Both the position numbers and the translations under genes were made by a program. 64,000 nucleotides of DNA from Brevibacillus brevis NBRC 100599 (GTDB taxonomy: Bacteria > Bacillota > Bacilli > Brevibacillales > Brevibacillaceae). Positions 37,182-45,588 of this stretch are shown here, one piece after another. The stretch is taken from the NCBI RefSeq assembly GCF_000010165.1, contig NC_012491.1:607001-671000 (forward strand), written 5' to 3'. How positions within the stretch are numbered: the first letter of the stretch is position 1; every line of letters starts with the position of its first letter. The notes under the pieces are model-generated. The model searched no databases, was not told the origin of the DNA, and saw only the letters and a list, made by a program, of their open reading frames with translations.

Positions 37182-37445
37182 CTACCTTTCCATAACGGCT
37201 TCATCGAAGATTTTTCTGTAATGGTGCAAATCAAATTGAGAGGCTAATGCGTCGACTCTAGCCCAAAATTCATCTTCATTGAAGCCAACAAAATCTATAA
37301 CGATAAACTCTGTGAGAGTATGGAAAGCATGGACTATACGGAAATTTCTATAAAAGGTAGCCTCGTCAAAAGTACCACTGTTTTTTAGGTCTAGGAAAGC
37401 CTGATGAATTAATTTCTTATAAGCGATCTTCTTTACCTCGGTCAT
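37182..37445 (-). CDS. Small protein of unknown function
   Basis: 87 aa, MTEVKKIAYKKLIHQAF onward, mostly helical, acidic and aromatic (FVGFNEDEFWARVDAL). ATG at 37445 is chosen because AAAGGAG lies 8 bases upstream; the frame is open 41 codons more, but those bases run opposite a plus-strand remnant and lack a ribosome site. No family recognised; no membrane segment. Confidence 0.6.
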   Translation of the reverse strand: MTEVKKIAYKKLIHQAFLDLKNSGTFDEATFYRNFRIVHAFHTLTEFIVIDFVGFNEDEFWARVDALASQFDLHHYRKIFDEAVMER

Positions 37446-37507
37446 TAGATCAACTCCTTTAAACAAGCGAATACTACAGTTTATTGGAAAATCCTGCAAA
37501 AGGATGA

Positions 37508-37666
37508 ACAGTTGATTTAACAAACCACACGTTGAACCAAGCTGAAACATGGGAAGAATTAGCGGCAATGCTTAGACCATATTTTAGATGGGAGTATGAA
37601 AATACTACTTATTTAACTGAGCAAGAATTATTCGAAATGATAAGGAAAGAAAAGAATCGTGAATAG
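37508..37666 (+). pseudogene. C-terminal fragment of an unidentified protein
   Basis: After an in-frame TGA at 37505, 52 codons run to TAG at 37664 with protein-like composition: NQAETWEELAAMLRPYF, then TYLTEQELFEMIRKEKNRE. The frame before the TGA (YSLLENPAKG) also looks coding. No start codon with a ribosome site exists, so this is probably the tail of a broken gene. Confidence 0.3.
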
Positions 37667-37730
37667 TGTCCCAATTGATTATAAAATGGCGATTGAACTA
37701 TCCCAGTTAAACAAAAGAGAAAAAATGAAA

Positions 37731-37758
37731 AGCAGCATCCCAAAAAGGGAGTGCTGCT
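37731..37758 (-). terminator. Terminator of the 37764 gene
   Basis: On the minus strand AGCAGCACTCCC pairs with GGGATGCTGCT (one unpaired base), followed by TTTTC and ATTTTTTC. Confidence 0.65.
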
Positions 37759-37763
37759 AATAA

Positions 37764-38303
37764 TTAAGGGACGTACTGTTCTGTAACTTTTGTGATGATG
37801 CCATTCTTTACTTCAACGTGGAATGGTATCTGATAAGGAATTCCCTTAGAAAGCACGAACTTTTTAAAAGTATCGGTGTTTACTGCTTCATTCCAATGGA
37901 AATTCCCATCTTTTTGTGTAGAGTTGGTTTGAAGAGTAAAGGAAGCCTTTGGAGAAACTTCAAACGTTCTAATTTTAGGACTGCTATTACGAATGTAATA
38001 TGGCATCGGATAGTCCTCTTTTTCCGATGGATGATCTTGACGATAAGCTTTTACTGCTGCCTCACCAAAAAACCATTGAACATAGTCAAGTGAGACGAGG
38101 AGCTTTCCATTTTTTACTTGTAACGTTTTCACATAGGCCATTGATTTTTCAAGGGTATTTCCTTGTTTATCCTTGCTACTTGTTGGAACAATTACTTGGG
38201 GAGGAACAGGCGCAACCGTTCCTTGCTGTGAAGCTGCATGAGCGTCAGTAACAAACAATGAACAGAATAACAAAGAAGAAAGCAGCAAATATGTTTTTCT
38301 CAT
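37764..38303 (-). CDS. Secreted protein of unknown function
   Basis: 179 aa. Signal peptide with cut after AHAAS (about residue 24), then a polar Pro-rich stretch and a single probable beta-rich domain at 55-179 (VKNGKLLVSLDYVQWFFGEAAVKAY; IPYQIPFHVEVKNGIITKV, in parts). AAAGGAA lies about 12 bases before the ATG. Stands alone with its own terminator. No family recognised. AT-rich like the two preceding genes. Confidence 0.65.
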   Translation of the reverse strand: MRKTYLLLSSLLFCSLFVTDAHAASQQGTVAPVPPQVIVPTSSKDKQGNTLEKSMAYVKTLQVKNGKLLVSLDYVQWFFGEAAVKAYRQDHPSEKEDYPMPYYIRNSSPKIRTFEVSPKASFTLQTNSTQKDGNFHWNEAVNTDTFKKFVLSKGIPYQIPFHVEVKNGIITKVTEQYVP

Positions 38304-38477
38304 AGGGTGTCATTTCCTTTCTGTACACGAAATACTATTCACAAGTAGTAGACGAAAAAATAACAAAACCGTTTCGCCTCAAGAAGAAAAATTTAACATA
38401 ACTATATCGAGTGAAATAAAAGTGAACGAATTGAGCCGTTATCATTAGCAAAACAAGTGAGTCAGCATGAAGAGTAG

Positions 38478-38518
38478 CCTCCTGTCATCAGAGCAGACTG
38501 ATGAACAGGAGGTTTTTT
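38478..38518 (+). terminator. Strong hairpin terminator downstream of iclR-like gene
   Basis: CCTCCTGTCATCA pairs with TGATGAACAGGAGG (one bulge) and is followed by TTTTTT on the plus strand. No plus-strand gene leads into it directly. Confidence 0.65.
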
Positions 38519-38538
38519 CATGGCATCTTAAACGGATT

Positions 38539-39300
38539 TCAAGACATTCGGTACCCTAACTGAGCTGACATCGCACGTACCGTCGCTAGCGTTTCTTGTA
38601 AAATCTCTTCTTGTTTCGGCATCACGCGGTCGGAGGGACCGATCACACTGACAGATGCAGTTACGTGCCCAGTTGAATCAAAAATCGGGGCAGCGATTCC
38701 GGTCACGCCTGTATTGCGTCGATTCGAGCTGATTTCATAGCCTCGCCGGCGGATCGTCACCAAGTCCTCTTTAATTTGCTCAACAGACGTGTACGAATGA
38801 GGTGTGTAGCTTTTCAGCGGATGTTCCTGCAAAATCTCATCCTGAAACTCCTCTGGCTGATAGGCCAGCAAAACCCTTGCAGCAGAGGTAGAGTAAAGAG
38901 GAAAACGCCGAAAGGATTCTACGGTAAAGCGAACAGGATGAAGCGAATCCTCTTTTGCTACATAGATCGCGTCCTTAGAATCTTGTACACATAAGACCGC
39001 CAATTCGTTTGTCCGTGAGACAAGCTGGTCTAAGAACGGTTTGGAAAAATCAACGATATCGTGATTCGTGAGTACCTTAGTGCCCAGCTCCAAAAGCGTG
39101 TAGCCAAGCGTATACTGCTTGGTTTTTTCATTTTGGCGGATAAAGCCTTCAGACTCCAGTGTGGACAGGAGCTTGTGAACGGCTCCCTTGGACAGCTGGA
39201 GTTTTTTGCTGAGCTCCGTTACCCCGAGTTCCTTTGGCGAATCGAGAAATATTTTTAACAGCCGACAGCCATTTCGAACAGAAGACAATACTTGGTCCAT
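38539..39300 (-). CDS. IclR-family transcriptional regulator
   Basis: 253 aa. N-terminal winged HTH (about 10-70): LGVTELSKKLQLSKGAVHKLL and STLESEGFIRQ. The C-terminal IclR effector domain (about 80-245) has RRGYEISSNRRNTGVTGIAAPIFD in parts. ATG at 39300 is 8 bases from AAAGGAG; the frame extends 13 codons upstream without a site. Divergent from the ABC transporter operon at 39531 and likely its regulator. Effector unknown. Confidence 0.88.
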   Translation of the reverse strand: MDQVLSSVRNGCRLLKIFLDSPKELGVTELSKKLQLSKGAVHKLLSTLESEGFIRQNEKTKQYTLGYTLLELGTKVLTNHDIVDFSKPFLDQLVSRTNELAVLCVQDSKDAIYVAKEDSLHPVRFTVESFRRFPLYSTSAARVLLAYQPEEFQDEILQEHPLKSYTPHSYTSVEQIKEDLVTIRRRGYEISSNRRNTGVTGIAAPIFDSTGHVTASVSVIGPSDRVMPKQEEILQETLATVRAMSAQLGYRMS

Positions 39301-39427
39301 ACAAACGTCTCCTTTAACGTACAGTAGCTCTTCTATCAAAGAAGAGTCTCGATTGAAGTAATTTTACCATTAGAAAGAATGCTGACAAGCCTGTAATTGG
39401 AGCAATGGTGCTTCTAGTACGACTACC

Positions 39428-39456
39428 TTGAATAGTCAGTATCTTTATGCTAGTAT
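39428..39456 (+). promoter_or_regulatory. Sigma-A promoter of the Pot-like operon
   Basis: TTGAAT and TAGTAT are separated by exactly 17 bases, 75 bases before the binding-protein start. Confidence 0.6.
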
Positions 39457-39470
39457 AGCATTATCGTTCT

Positions 39471-39497
39471 CGAATAGGAAACGTCGTTCTCTATTCG
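39471..39497. promoter_or_regulatory. Inverted repeat, possible IclR-type operator
   Basis: CGAATAG (39471-39477) and CTATTCG (39491-39497) are perfect inverted repeats with 13 bases between, each preceded or joined by GTTCT. They lie just after the promoter, where a bound regulator would block transcription. Confidence 0.4.
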
Positions 39498-39530
39498 TGA
39501 ACAATATAGACAATCGGGGGTCGAACTTAC

Positions 39531-40649
39531 ATGAAGAAAAAGGCATTATCCGTCCTGTCCATTTTCGCTTTGACTGGTTCCTTGCTGGCTGGATGTGGCT
39601 CCTCCACGCCGCAAACATCTGCTCCTGCACCGGCTGCTGGCAACAATAGCGGCACCGAAGCACAAGCTCAGCTGGAAGACACACTGGTAGTAGCAGGAAA
39701 CGGCGCGACCGTTGAAAAGATGATGAAGGATGAAGTCTTCAAGAAGTTTAACGAGAAGTATCCGAATGTAAAGCTGACCTATGTTTCTGGTGTTTCCACG
39801 GAGATTGTAGCGAAGGTTAAGGCTCAGAAAAATGCACCGCAAATCGACCTGACAATCGTTGAAGGCGGCGAACAAGAGAAGGGACGTCAAGAAGGCTTGT
39901 GGGAAACTGTATCCGCAACAGATATCCCGAACATGAAAAACGTACCGGAAGATTTGCGTGTGACAGAGGATAGCGGTGTAGTTGTAAACTTCACGCCGAT
40001 GGGGATTTCCTATAATGCGGATCTGGTAAAAGAAAAAGGCTTGCCTGTACCGAAGTCCTGGAATGACCTGGCGAAGCCTGAAGTGAAAGGCTACATCACG
40101 ATGACAGACGTAGCGAGCAACTTTGGACGCTCAACGATGATCATGCTGGCGTACGCAAATGGCGGGTCTGAGAAAGACATCGAACAAGGCTTTAAGAAAA
40201 TGGAAACGATTGCAGGATACATGCCGACCTTTGCGAAGAGTGCTGCACAGCTTCAGCAAAATCTGCAAAACAAAAGCTCAGCGTACACCACTTGGACAAT
40301 GGCGCGTAGCTTGACACAAAAAGAAGCAGGCGTACCATTGGAGTTCGTTTTCCCTGAAGAGGGCGGAAACATCGTACCGAACGTAGCTACGCTGGTAAAA
40401 GGTTCGAAGAGTCCAAAAGCGGCAAAAGCATTCGTCGATTTCCTTTTGACAGATGAAATTCAAACGATGTACGCAACGAAGCTGTACTACAATCCGGCAA
40501 CCTCTGTGAAGCTGCCAGACGATGTAGCAAAAACATTGGAATTCGATCGTACAAAGGTTGTCAACTTCGACTATAGCGTAGTGAGCAAGGAAACATCTGC
40601 TTGGCTGGATCGCTTTAACAAAGAAATCGCACCTAAAACAGGAAAGTAG
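39531..40649 (+). CDS. ABC transporter substrate-binding lipoprotein (PotD/AfuA-like)
   Basis: 372 aa lipoprotein: lipobox LLAGC (C22), Ser/Pro/Ala-rich linker to about 45, then an extracellular solute-binding fold (family 1/6) with EKMMKDEVFKKFNEKYPNVKL, GISYNADLVKEKGLPVPKSW and FPEEGGNIVPN. Such proteins bind polyamines, iron complexes or organic acids; the ligand is not evident. GGGGG about 10 bases before the ATG. First of five genes read together. Confidence 0.86.
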   Translation: MKKKALSVLSIFALTGSLLAGCGSSTPQTSAPAPAAGNNSGTEAQAQLEDTLVVAGNGATVEKMMKDEVFKKFNEKYPNVKLTYVSGVSTEIVAKVKAQKNAPQIDLTIVEGGEQEKGRQEGLWETVSATDIPNMKNVPEDLRVTEDSGVVVNFTPMGISYNADLVKEKGLPVPKSWNDLAKPEVKGYITMTDVASNFGRSTMIMLAYANGGSEKDIEQGFKKMETIAGYMPTFAKSAAQLQQNLQNKSSAYTTWTMARSLTQKEAGVPLEFVFPEEGGNIVPNVATLVKGSKSPKAAKAFVDFLLTDEIQTMYATKLYYNPATSVKLPDDVAKTLEFDRTKVVNFDYSVVSKETSAWLDRFNKEIAPKTGK

Positions 40650-40657
40650 GTATTCAC

Positions 40658-41752
40658 GTGACCAAGGTGATTGATGTTGAACTGCGCGGCATCATGAAAA
40701 AATTTCAAAGCAATGTCGTGGTTCAAAACTTCAACCTGCAGGTGGAGCAAGGCGAATTCATTTCATTCCTCGGCCCATCTGGTTGCGGTAAGACCACGAC
40801 CTTGAATATGATTGCCGGTTTTTTGGACCCGGATGGCGGGGACCTTTTGATCAAAGGGCAGAGAATGAATGGCGTGCCTCCGTACAAACGGGAGCTGGGC
40901 ATGGTTTTTCAGACGTACTCGTTGTTTCCCCATATGACTGTGGCGGAAAACATCGCCTACGGCTTGAAATTGCGCAAAGTGAACAAGCAAGAAATGCAAG
41001 AGCGTGTGAATCGTGTACTCGGGCTGGTCAAGCTGCCAAACGTAGCAGACCGCTATCCGAAACAACTCTCCGGCGGACAACGCCAGCGGATTGCGATTGC
41101 ACGGGCGCTTGTTATTGAGCCGTCGCTCCTGCTGTTGGATGAGCCGCTCAGTAACTTGGATGCCAAACTTCGGGAAGAGCTTCGCGATGAGTTAAAGCGC
41201 TTACATCACGAAATCGGCGTTACGACTATTTTCGTTACCCATGATCAAGAAGAGGCGCTAGCGCTTTCTGATCGCATCGTGGTCATGAATCACGGATTCG
41301 TGGAGCAAATCGGTACACCGCTGGAGATTTACAATCAGCCCGCTTCTGAATTCGTACATACCTTCATCGGTAAGACGAACCGTTTGGAAGGGGAAGTCAT
41401 TGGAATGGACGGGGATGTACTCACGCTGCGGACGACTGGTGGAATGCTCGTGAAGGCGGCAAAGCAACAGCGAACCGTGGCACTCCATGAAAAAGTGATC
41501 ATTTTTATCCGACCAGAGAAAATCAAGCTGACCGATACAGCAGTCAGTGAGGAAGCGAATCGGGTAAAAGGATATTTGCAGCTTGCCTCCTTCCTGGGCT
41601 CGTACACAGAATGTGAGGTCAAGGTCGGGGAGCATACGCTCTCGGCAAAAGTCCAAATGACCGATAGTTCGGTGGACCGCCAAGAAGGTCAAACGGTTTA
41701 CTGTCAATGGAACGCGGACGACGTACTGGTCATGCCCGCAGGAAGGGGATGA
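40658..41752 (+). CDS. ABC transporter ATP-binding protein (PotA-like)
   Basis: 364 aa ATPase. Walker A GPSGCGKTTT, Q-loop MVFQTYSLFPHM, signature LSGGQRQR, Walker B LLLLDEPLSNLDAKL, H-loop VTHDQEEAL, and a C-terminal TOBE domain from about 280. GTG start at 40658, 8 bases after the binding-protein stop. Length and TOBE domain place it in the polyamine/iron/sulfate importer group. Confidence 0.9.
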   Translation: MTKVIDVELRGIMKKFQSNVVVQNFNLQVEQGEFISFLGPSGCGKTTTLNMIAGFLDPDGGDLLIKGQRMNGVPPYKRELGMVFQTYSLFPHMTVAENIAYGLKLRKVNKQEMQERVNRVLGLVKLPNVADRYPKQLSGGQRQRIAIARALVIEPSLLLLDEPLSNLDAKLREELRDELKRLHHEIGVTTIFVTHDQEEALALSDRIVVMNHGFVEQIGTPLEIYNQPASEFVHTFIGKTNRLEGEVIGMDGDVLTLRTTGGMLVKAAKQQRTVALHEKVIIFIRPEKIKLTDTAVSEEANRVKGYLQLASFLGSYTECEVKVGEHTLSAKVQMTDSSVDRQEGQTVYCQWNADDVLVMPAGRG

Positions 41753-41755
41753 CGG

Positions 41756-42598
41756 ATGAGCAAGCGTCTCTCGGTTACATTGTTGACAGCACCTGCGATG
41801 ATTTTGCTGCTTGGCGTATTCATCCTCCCGATGCTGATGATGCTTTTGCTCAGCTTTCAGGATGAGAATCAGGCGTTCTCTTTGCACAATTATTCATTAT
41901 TTATACAAGATCCGTACTACTTGGAGATTCTTTGGCGGACGATTCGCGTGAGTCTCTGGACGGTACTGGTAAGTCTCTTGCTCGGATTTCCTGTAGCGAT
42001 GTACATGGCGCAGGCTACAGGGAAAATGCGTGGAATCGTCACGATGCTGATCCTGGCCCCTCACCTCATCAGTGTTGTTATTCGCAACTTCGGTTGGGTA
42101 GTGGTTTTGGGGGAAAAAGGGTGGATCAATGAGACGTTGATCAGTCTGGGGCTGATCGATCAACCGTTGCGGCTGTTGTACAACGAGCTCGGTATTGTGA
42201 TCGGTCTGACGGATTCCTTCGTTGCCTACATGGTTCTGGCGATTGCAACCAGCTTGTATGCCATCGATCCGTCCCTGAATAAGGCGGCATCGATTTTGGG
42301 GGCTTCCCGCGTACGCACGTTTTTCAGTGTGACATTGCCCTTGTGTTTGCCGGGGATTATTGCTGGTACGACACTGGTGTTCAGCTTGTCGATGAGTGCT
42401 TTTGTGACACCAGCCTTAATGGGCGGCACTTCCGTGAAGGTCTTGCCTGTCATTGCCTATGAGCAAATCATGGCGACATTGAACTGGCCTTTGGGCGCGG
42501 CACTTGCCTTCCTGCTTTTGGGAAGCACGATTCTATTGGTGACTTTGTATACAAAGCTGATTGAAACCAAGCGGTATAAAGAGGTGTTTGCGTCATGA
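41756..42598 (+). CDS. ABC transporter permease (PotB-like)
   Basis: 280 aa, six membrane helices, binding-protein-dependent transport inner membrane component. The EAA-type loop reads NKAASILGASRVRTFFSVTLPLCLPGI. AGGAAGGGG precedes the ATG. The stop overlaps the next permease start (ATGA). Confidence 0.9.
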   Translation: MSKRLSVTLLTAPAMILLLGVFILPMLMMLLLSFQDENQAFSLHNYSLFIQDPYYLEILWRTIRVSLWTVLVSLLLGFPVAMYMAQATGKMRGIVTMLILAPHLISVVIRNFGWVVVLGEKGWINETLISLGLIDQPLRLLYNELGIVIGLTDSFVAYMVLAIATSLYAIDPSLNKAASILGASRVRTFFSVTLPLCLPGIIAGTTLVFSLSMSAFVTPALMGGTSVKVLPVIAYEQIMATLNWPLGAALAFLLLGSTILLVTLYTKLIETKRYKEVFAS

Positions 42599-43395
42599 AA
42601 AAAATAAACGTACTCGGACTCATCACGTTCTTTGTGCTTGTTTTGGTCAATCTGCCGTTTCTGGTCATTATCCCGAGCTCCTTTACGGCAGCCGGATACC
42701 TCGCTTTTCCGCCCGAAGGATTTTCGTGGCAGTGGTATGAAATGATTTTGGATCGGCCCGAATTCATCGATTCGCTGTGGATCAGTCTAAAGCTAGCTAC
42801 GGTAACGGCGATTTTGGCGACTTTCTTAGGGACATTGGCTGCATTCGCGCTGTCCAAATACAAGTTTCGTGGGAGCGGCATCATCAACGCACTAATGCTT
42901 TCACCGCTTACCGTTCCTTCACTCATTATCGGGATTTCCGCGCTGCTGTTTTTCACGAGAATTGGTATCGCGGGGACGTTTACAGGACTTTTGCTGGCGC
43001 ACATGCTGATCTCGATTCCGTATGTCGTTAGGCTGGTGCTCACAGGGCTTAGCTCGTTCGATTATACGCTGGAAAAAGCGGGATACATGCTGGGGGCCCA
43101 TCCGTTTCGGGTGTTCTGGGATATTACGTTGCCACTGTTGCGTCCGGCCATCGTGTCGGGGATGATCTTTTCGTTCTTGACGTCGTTTGACAATGTCACG
43201 GTTTCCTTATTCTTGGTGGCACCGGATACGACGACGCTGCCACTCGCGATTTTCACCTATATGCAGGAGACACTTGACCCGTTGGTGGCTTCGATATCCT
43301 CCGTGGTCATCCTGCTGAGTCTGGTGTTCATCGTCTTGTTGGAAAAAGTGTACGGACTAGAGCGCCTGTTCGGACTCAATTCACAATCTCATTAA
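42595..43395 (+). CDS. ABC transporter permease (PotC-like)
   Basis: 266 aa, six membrane helices, partner of the preceding permease. EAA-type loop EKAGYMLGAHPFRVFWDITLPLL. Starts inside the previous stop (ATGA), so the two are made in equal amounts. Confidence 0.9.
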   Translation: MKKINVLGLITFFVLVLVNLPFLVIIPSSFTAAGYLAFPPEGFSWQWYEMILDRPEFIDSLWISLKLATVTAILATFLGTLAAFALSKYKFRGSGIINALMLSPLTVPSLIIGISALLFFTRIGIAGTFTGLLLAHMLISIPYVVRLVLTGLSSFDYTLEKAGYMLGAHPFRVFWDITLPLLRPAIVSGMIFSFLTSFDNVTVSLFLVAPDTTTLPLAIFTYMQETLDPLVASISSVVILLSLVFIVLLEKVYGLERLFGLNSQSH

Positions 43396-43407
43396 GGAAG
43401 AGGCACT

Positions 43408-44544
43408 ATGTCAATCCACACTTATGTACAAGAGAATATGCCCCACTATCTTCAGTTACTCGAAGAGTCAGTTAACATGGACTCGCCTTCTCGTGACAAA
43501 CAGTTGGGTGACCGCATGGCGGGCTGGTTCGCCCTGCAGTTTCAAAGGCTGACAGGAGGAGTAGCAGAGCTGATCCCGAATAAGACGTATGGCGATCAGG
43601 TGCGTTGTACGCTGGGCAACGGGGAAAAACAAATCCTCATCATCGGCCATTACGATACCGTATGGCTAGAAGGAGAGGCGGCTCGCCGACCGTTTGCGAT
43701 CCGGGATGAGAAAGCGTACGGGCCGGGCGTATACGATATGAAAGCGGGCGTTTTGCAAGCAATGTTTGCCATGCGGGCATTGGTAAAGCTGGATCGCCTG
43801 CCAGCAGATAAAAAAATCGTGCTCCTATTAAACAGTGACGAGGAGATCGGCAGCCCGACTTCTCGCCGACTGGTAGAAGAAGAAGCCGCGCGTTCGGTGG
43901 CGAGCTTTGTGTTGGAGCCGCCAACCGAACCGAGCGGCGCACTCAAAACATGGCGGAAGGGAAGCGCCCATTTTACCTTGGCAGTCAGCGGAATTTCCTC
44001 ACACGCGGGCGTCGATCATCAAAAAGGCGTCTCTGCTATTGAAGAGCTGGCGAGACAGGTGCAATTTCTGCATGCCTTGACCGATTACGAGAAAGGGACA
44101 ACCGTCAATGTGGGCGTCATCAAGGGCGGGATTGGCTCCAATGTCGTAGCGGATTCGGCAGAAGCTGAAATTGACGTGAGATTTATCTCGATGGAAGAGG
44201 CCCTACGCATTGAGAAGGTAATGAGCGAACTCACGCCAGTGCTCGCCGGTACAAACATCAGCGTAACGGGAGGCATTCGCCGACCGCCGATGGAGCGAAC
44301 CGAAGAGACAGGCAAATTATTTTCCCTTGCACAATCGATTAGCATCAATGAACTAGGGATGGCTTTGGAAGAGTCGGGTACAGGTGGAGTCAGCGATGGC
44401 AATTTCGCGGCAGCTTGCGGAGTCCCGACGCTGGATGGACTTGGTGTAAAAGGTGGTTACGCCCACTCGCCGGATGAATGGATCGAACTGGGAGAAATAT
44501 CGACGCGTGCTACCTTGTTGGCGCGGTTGATAGAGGAAGTATAG
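43408..44544 (+). CDS. M20-family metallopeptidase (carboxypeptidase G2-like)
   Basis: 378 aa zinc peptidase. The first metal ligand is the His in IIGHYDTVW; then GPGVYDMKAG, NSDEEIGSPTSR (catalytic Glu), and a dimerisation insert starting near KGSAHFTLAVSGISSHAG. Carboxypeptidase G2-type members remove C-terminal glutamate or split N-acyl amino acids. No signal peptide. ATG 12 bases after the permease stop with GGAAGAGG. Its place at the end of the importer operon suggests it degrades what the transporter brings in, such as an N-substituted amino acid or dipeptide (inference). Confidence 0.87.
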   Translation: MSIHTYVQENMPHYLQLLEESVNMDSPSRDKQLGDRMAGWFALQFQRLTGGVAELIPNKTYGDQVRCTLGNGEKQILIIGHYDTVWLEGEAARRPFAIRDEKAYGPGVYDMKAGVLQAMFAMRALVKLDRLPADKKIVLLLNSDEEIGSPTSRRLVEEEAARSVASFVLEPPTEPSGALKTWRKGSAHFTLAVSGISSHAGVDHQKGVSAIEELARQVQFLHALTDYEKGTTVNVGVIKGGIGSNVVADSAEAEIDVRFISMEEALRIEKVMSELTPVLAGTNISVTGGIRRPPMERTEETGKLFSLAQSISINELGMALEESGTGGVSDGNFAAACGVPTLDGLGVKGGYAHSPDEWIELGEISTRATLLARLIEEV

Positions 44545-44570
44545 AGAGAAGCAAGAGAAAAAGAGAAGAA

Positions 44571-44619
44571 GCACCTGCCTGATGCGTAAGATGGTTGCAT
44601 CAGGGCAGGTGCCTTTTTG
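44571..44619. terminator. Bidirectional terminator between the importer operon and the tail module
   Basis: GCACCTGCCTGATGC pairs with GCATCAGGGCAGGTGC (one bulge), followed by CTTTTTG on plus and CTTCTTCTCTTTTT on minus. Confidence 0.8.
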
Positions 44620-44635
44620 TGTGGAAAAAGAGAGG

Positions 44636-44932
44636 CTATTGTTTCGAGGATGTATTTAGCTTTTTCACAAAGCTATTAAGGTAGTTCGCTCCGCGGCTGG
44701 TGAGGATACCAGCTAGCACGGCAGAAACGTAGTAGCCGCTGCCCTCAAGACCAAAGGGGTTGACTTGAAAAGCGAGGGAGAGCGAAATGCCAATGAGGAT
44801 AGAGAGGATATAAGTGAAGCGGTCTTTTAGTACGGGGAAAGCATTCTTTAAAATTTCGGTAACGGCTTCAATCAAGATTGCCATAAAAGTAAGCAGACTT
44901 AGACTGTGAATGAATGGGTCCATGTCAATCAA
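44636..44932 (-). CDS. Holin-like small membrane protein
   Basis: 98 aa with three hydrophobic segments at about 9-28, 38-56 and 64-82 and a basic C-terminal tail (NSFVKKLNTSSKQ). Size, topology and position at the 3' end of a tail gene cluster fit a phage holin, but no family signature is recalled. TTG start with AAAGGAGG 8 bases upstream. No lysin gene accompanies it. Confidence 0.6.
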   Translation of the reverse strand: MIDMDPFIHSLSLLTFMAILIEAVTEILKNAFPVLKDRFTYILSILIGISLSLAFQVNPFGLEGSGYYVSAVLAGILTSRGANYLNSFVKKLNTSSKQ

Positions 44933-45101
44933 AGGTTGTTCCTCCTTTTGCTAGTAGAGCGGGGCGTACTTCGGGGAAAACATCCAGTCGTTATTCATTT
45001 GGAAGGGAATTCATTCGCGAGGCGAGATTTCGCCCCAAGGCAGGTAGGTGTCACCTTTGTGGATGACTTCTTGTGGAGGAGGTCGGCAGGATCGGCAACA
45101 T

Positions 45102-45455
45102 CTAGGAAATCCTCGCTTGCATGTACGTTTTGAGTTCGGTCTCCAGCTCTTTGACACGGTACTCCAGCTGTTGTCTTTCTACGACCAGCGTCGTGTATTT
45201 ATCTCGCCACTCCTGCACGATGGTTTCAAGCTCCATGCAACGGTTGCGCCAAACATGGAGTTCTTCTCGAAGCTTGTCCATTTCCTGACGAAGCTCCTGG
45301 CGAATTTGCTGGTTTTCTTGTGAGATTTGCTGCCTGTCTGTTATCATCAACTCTTTCTTGTTGTTGTGGCGAGCAACCAGATAAGTGACGATTGCCGTCA
45401 GTGCACTGGATACTACCAAGGGGAGAGTGGAAGAGTTGAGTAGTGTTTGGATCAT
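45102..45455 (-). CDS. Membrane-anchored coiled-coil protein
   Basis: 117 aa. One N-terminal membrane helix (about 10-28, LPLVVSSALTAIVTYLVA) then a long, highly charged coiled coil from about 35 to 113 (QQIRQELRQEMDKLREEL; QQLEYRVKELETELK). Resembles spanin- or XhlA-like lysis accessories only in layout. ATG at 45455 is 7-8 bases after AGGTGA; an upstream GTG at 45467 lies within that site. Located between the last fibre gene and the holin-like gene. Confidence 0.6.
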   Translation of the reverse strand: MIQTLLNSSTLPLVVSSALTAIVTYLVARHNNKKELMITDRQQISQENQQIRQELRQEMDKLREELHVWRNRCMELETIVQEWRDKYTTLVVERQQLEYRVKELETELKTYMQARIS

Positions 45456-45588
45456 CCGTTTATTCACCTGCTTTCTCTTGTGAGGTCTATATATAGAGTA
45501 GACAGTTTGGGGAAATTCTCACGGTGGTTTGGGTGGTTGTACTTTACCACAATTCAATGAATCAAATGCTTGTACGAGCTAATTTGTC

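Larger units (their letters stand above)
37446..37763. other. 318-bp region with a gene remnant and a terminator
   Basis: Holds a probable plus-strand coding remnant (37508-37666) and the terminator of the 37764 gene (37731-37758). The first 60 bases are the leader of the 87-aa gene. No intact gene seen. Confidence 0.5.

Noticed and set aside
44948..45101. Short coding-like pieces (VIHKGDTYLPWGEISPRE; NNDWMFSPKYAPLY) on the minus strand between the coiled-coil and holin-like genes
   Set aside because: Frames are broken, very short and without ribosome sites. Possibly a decayed small gene, but support is too thin.
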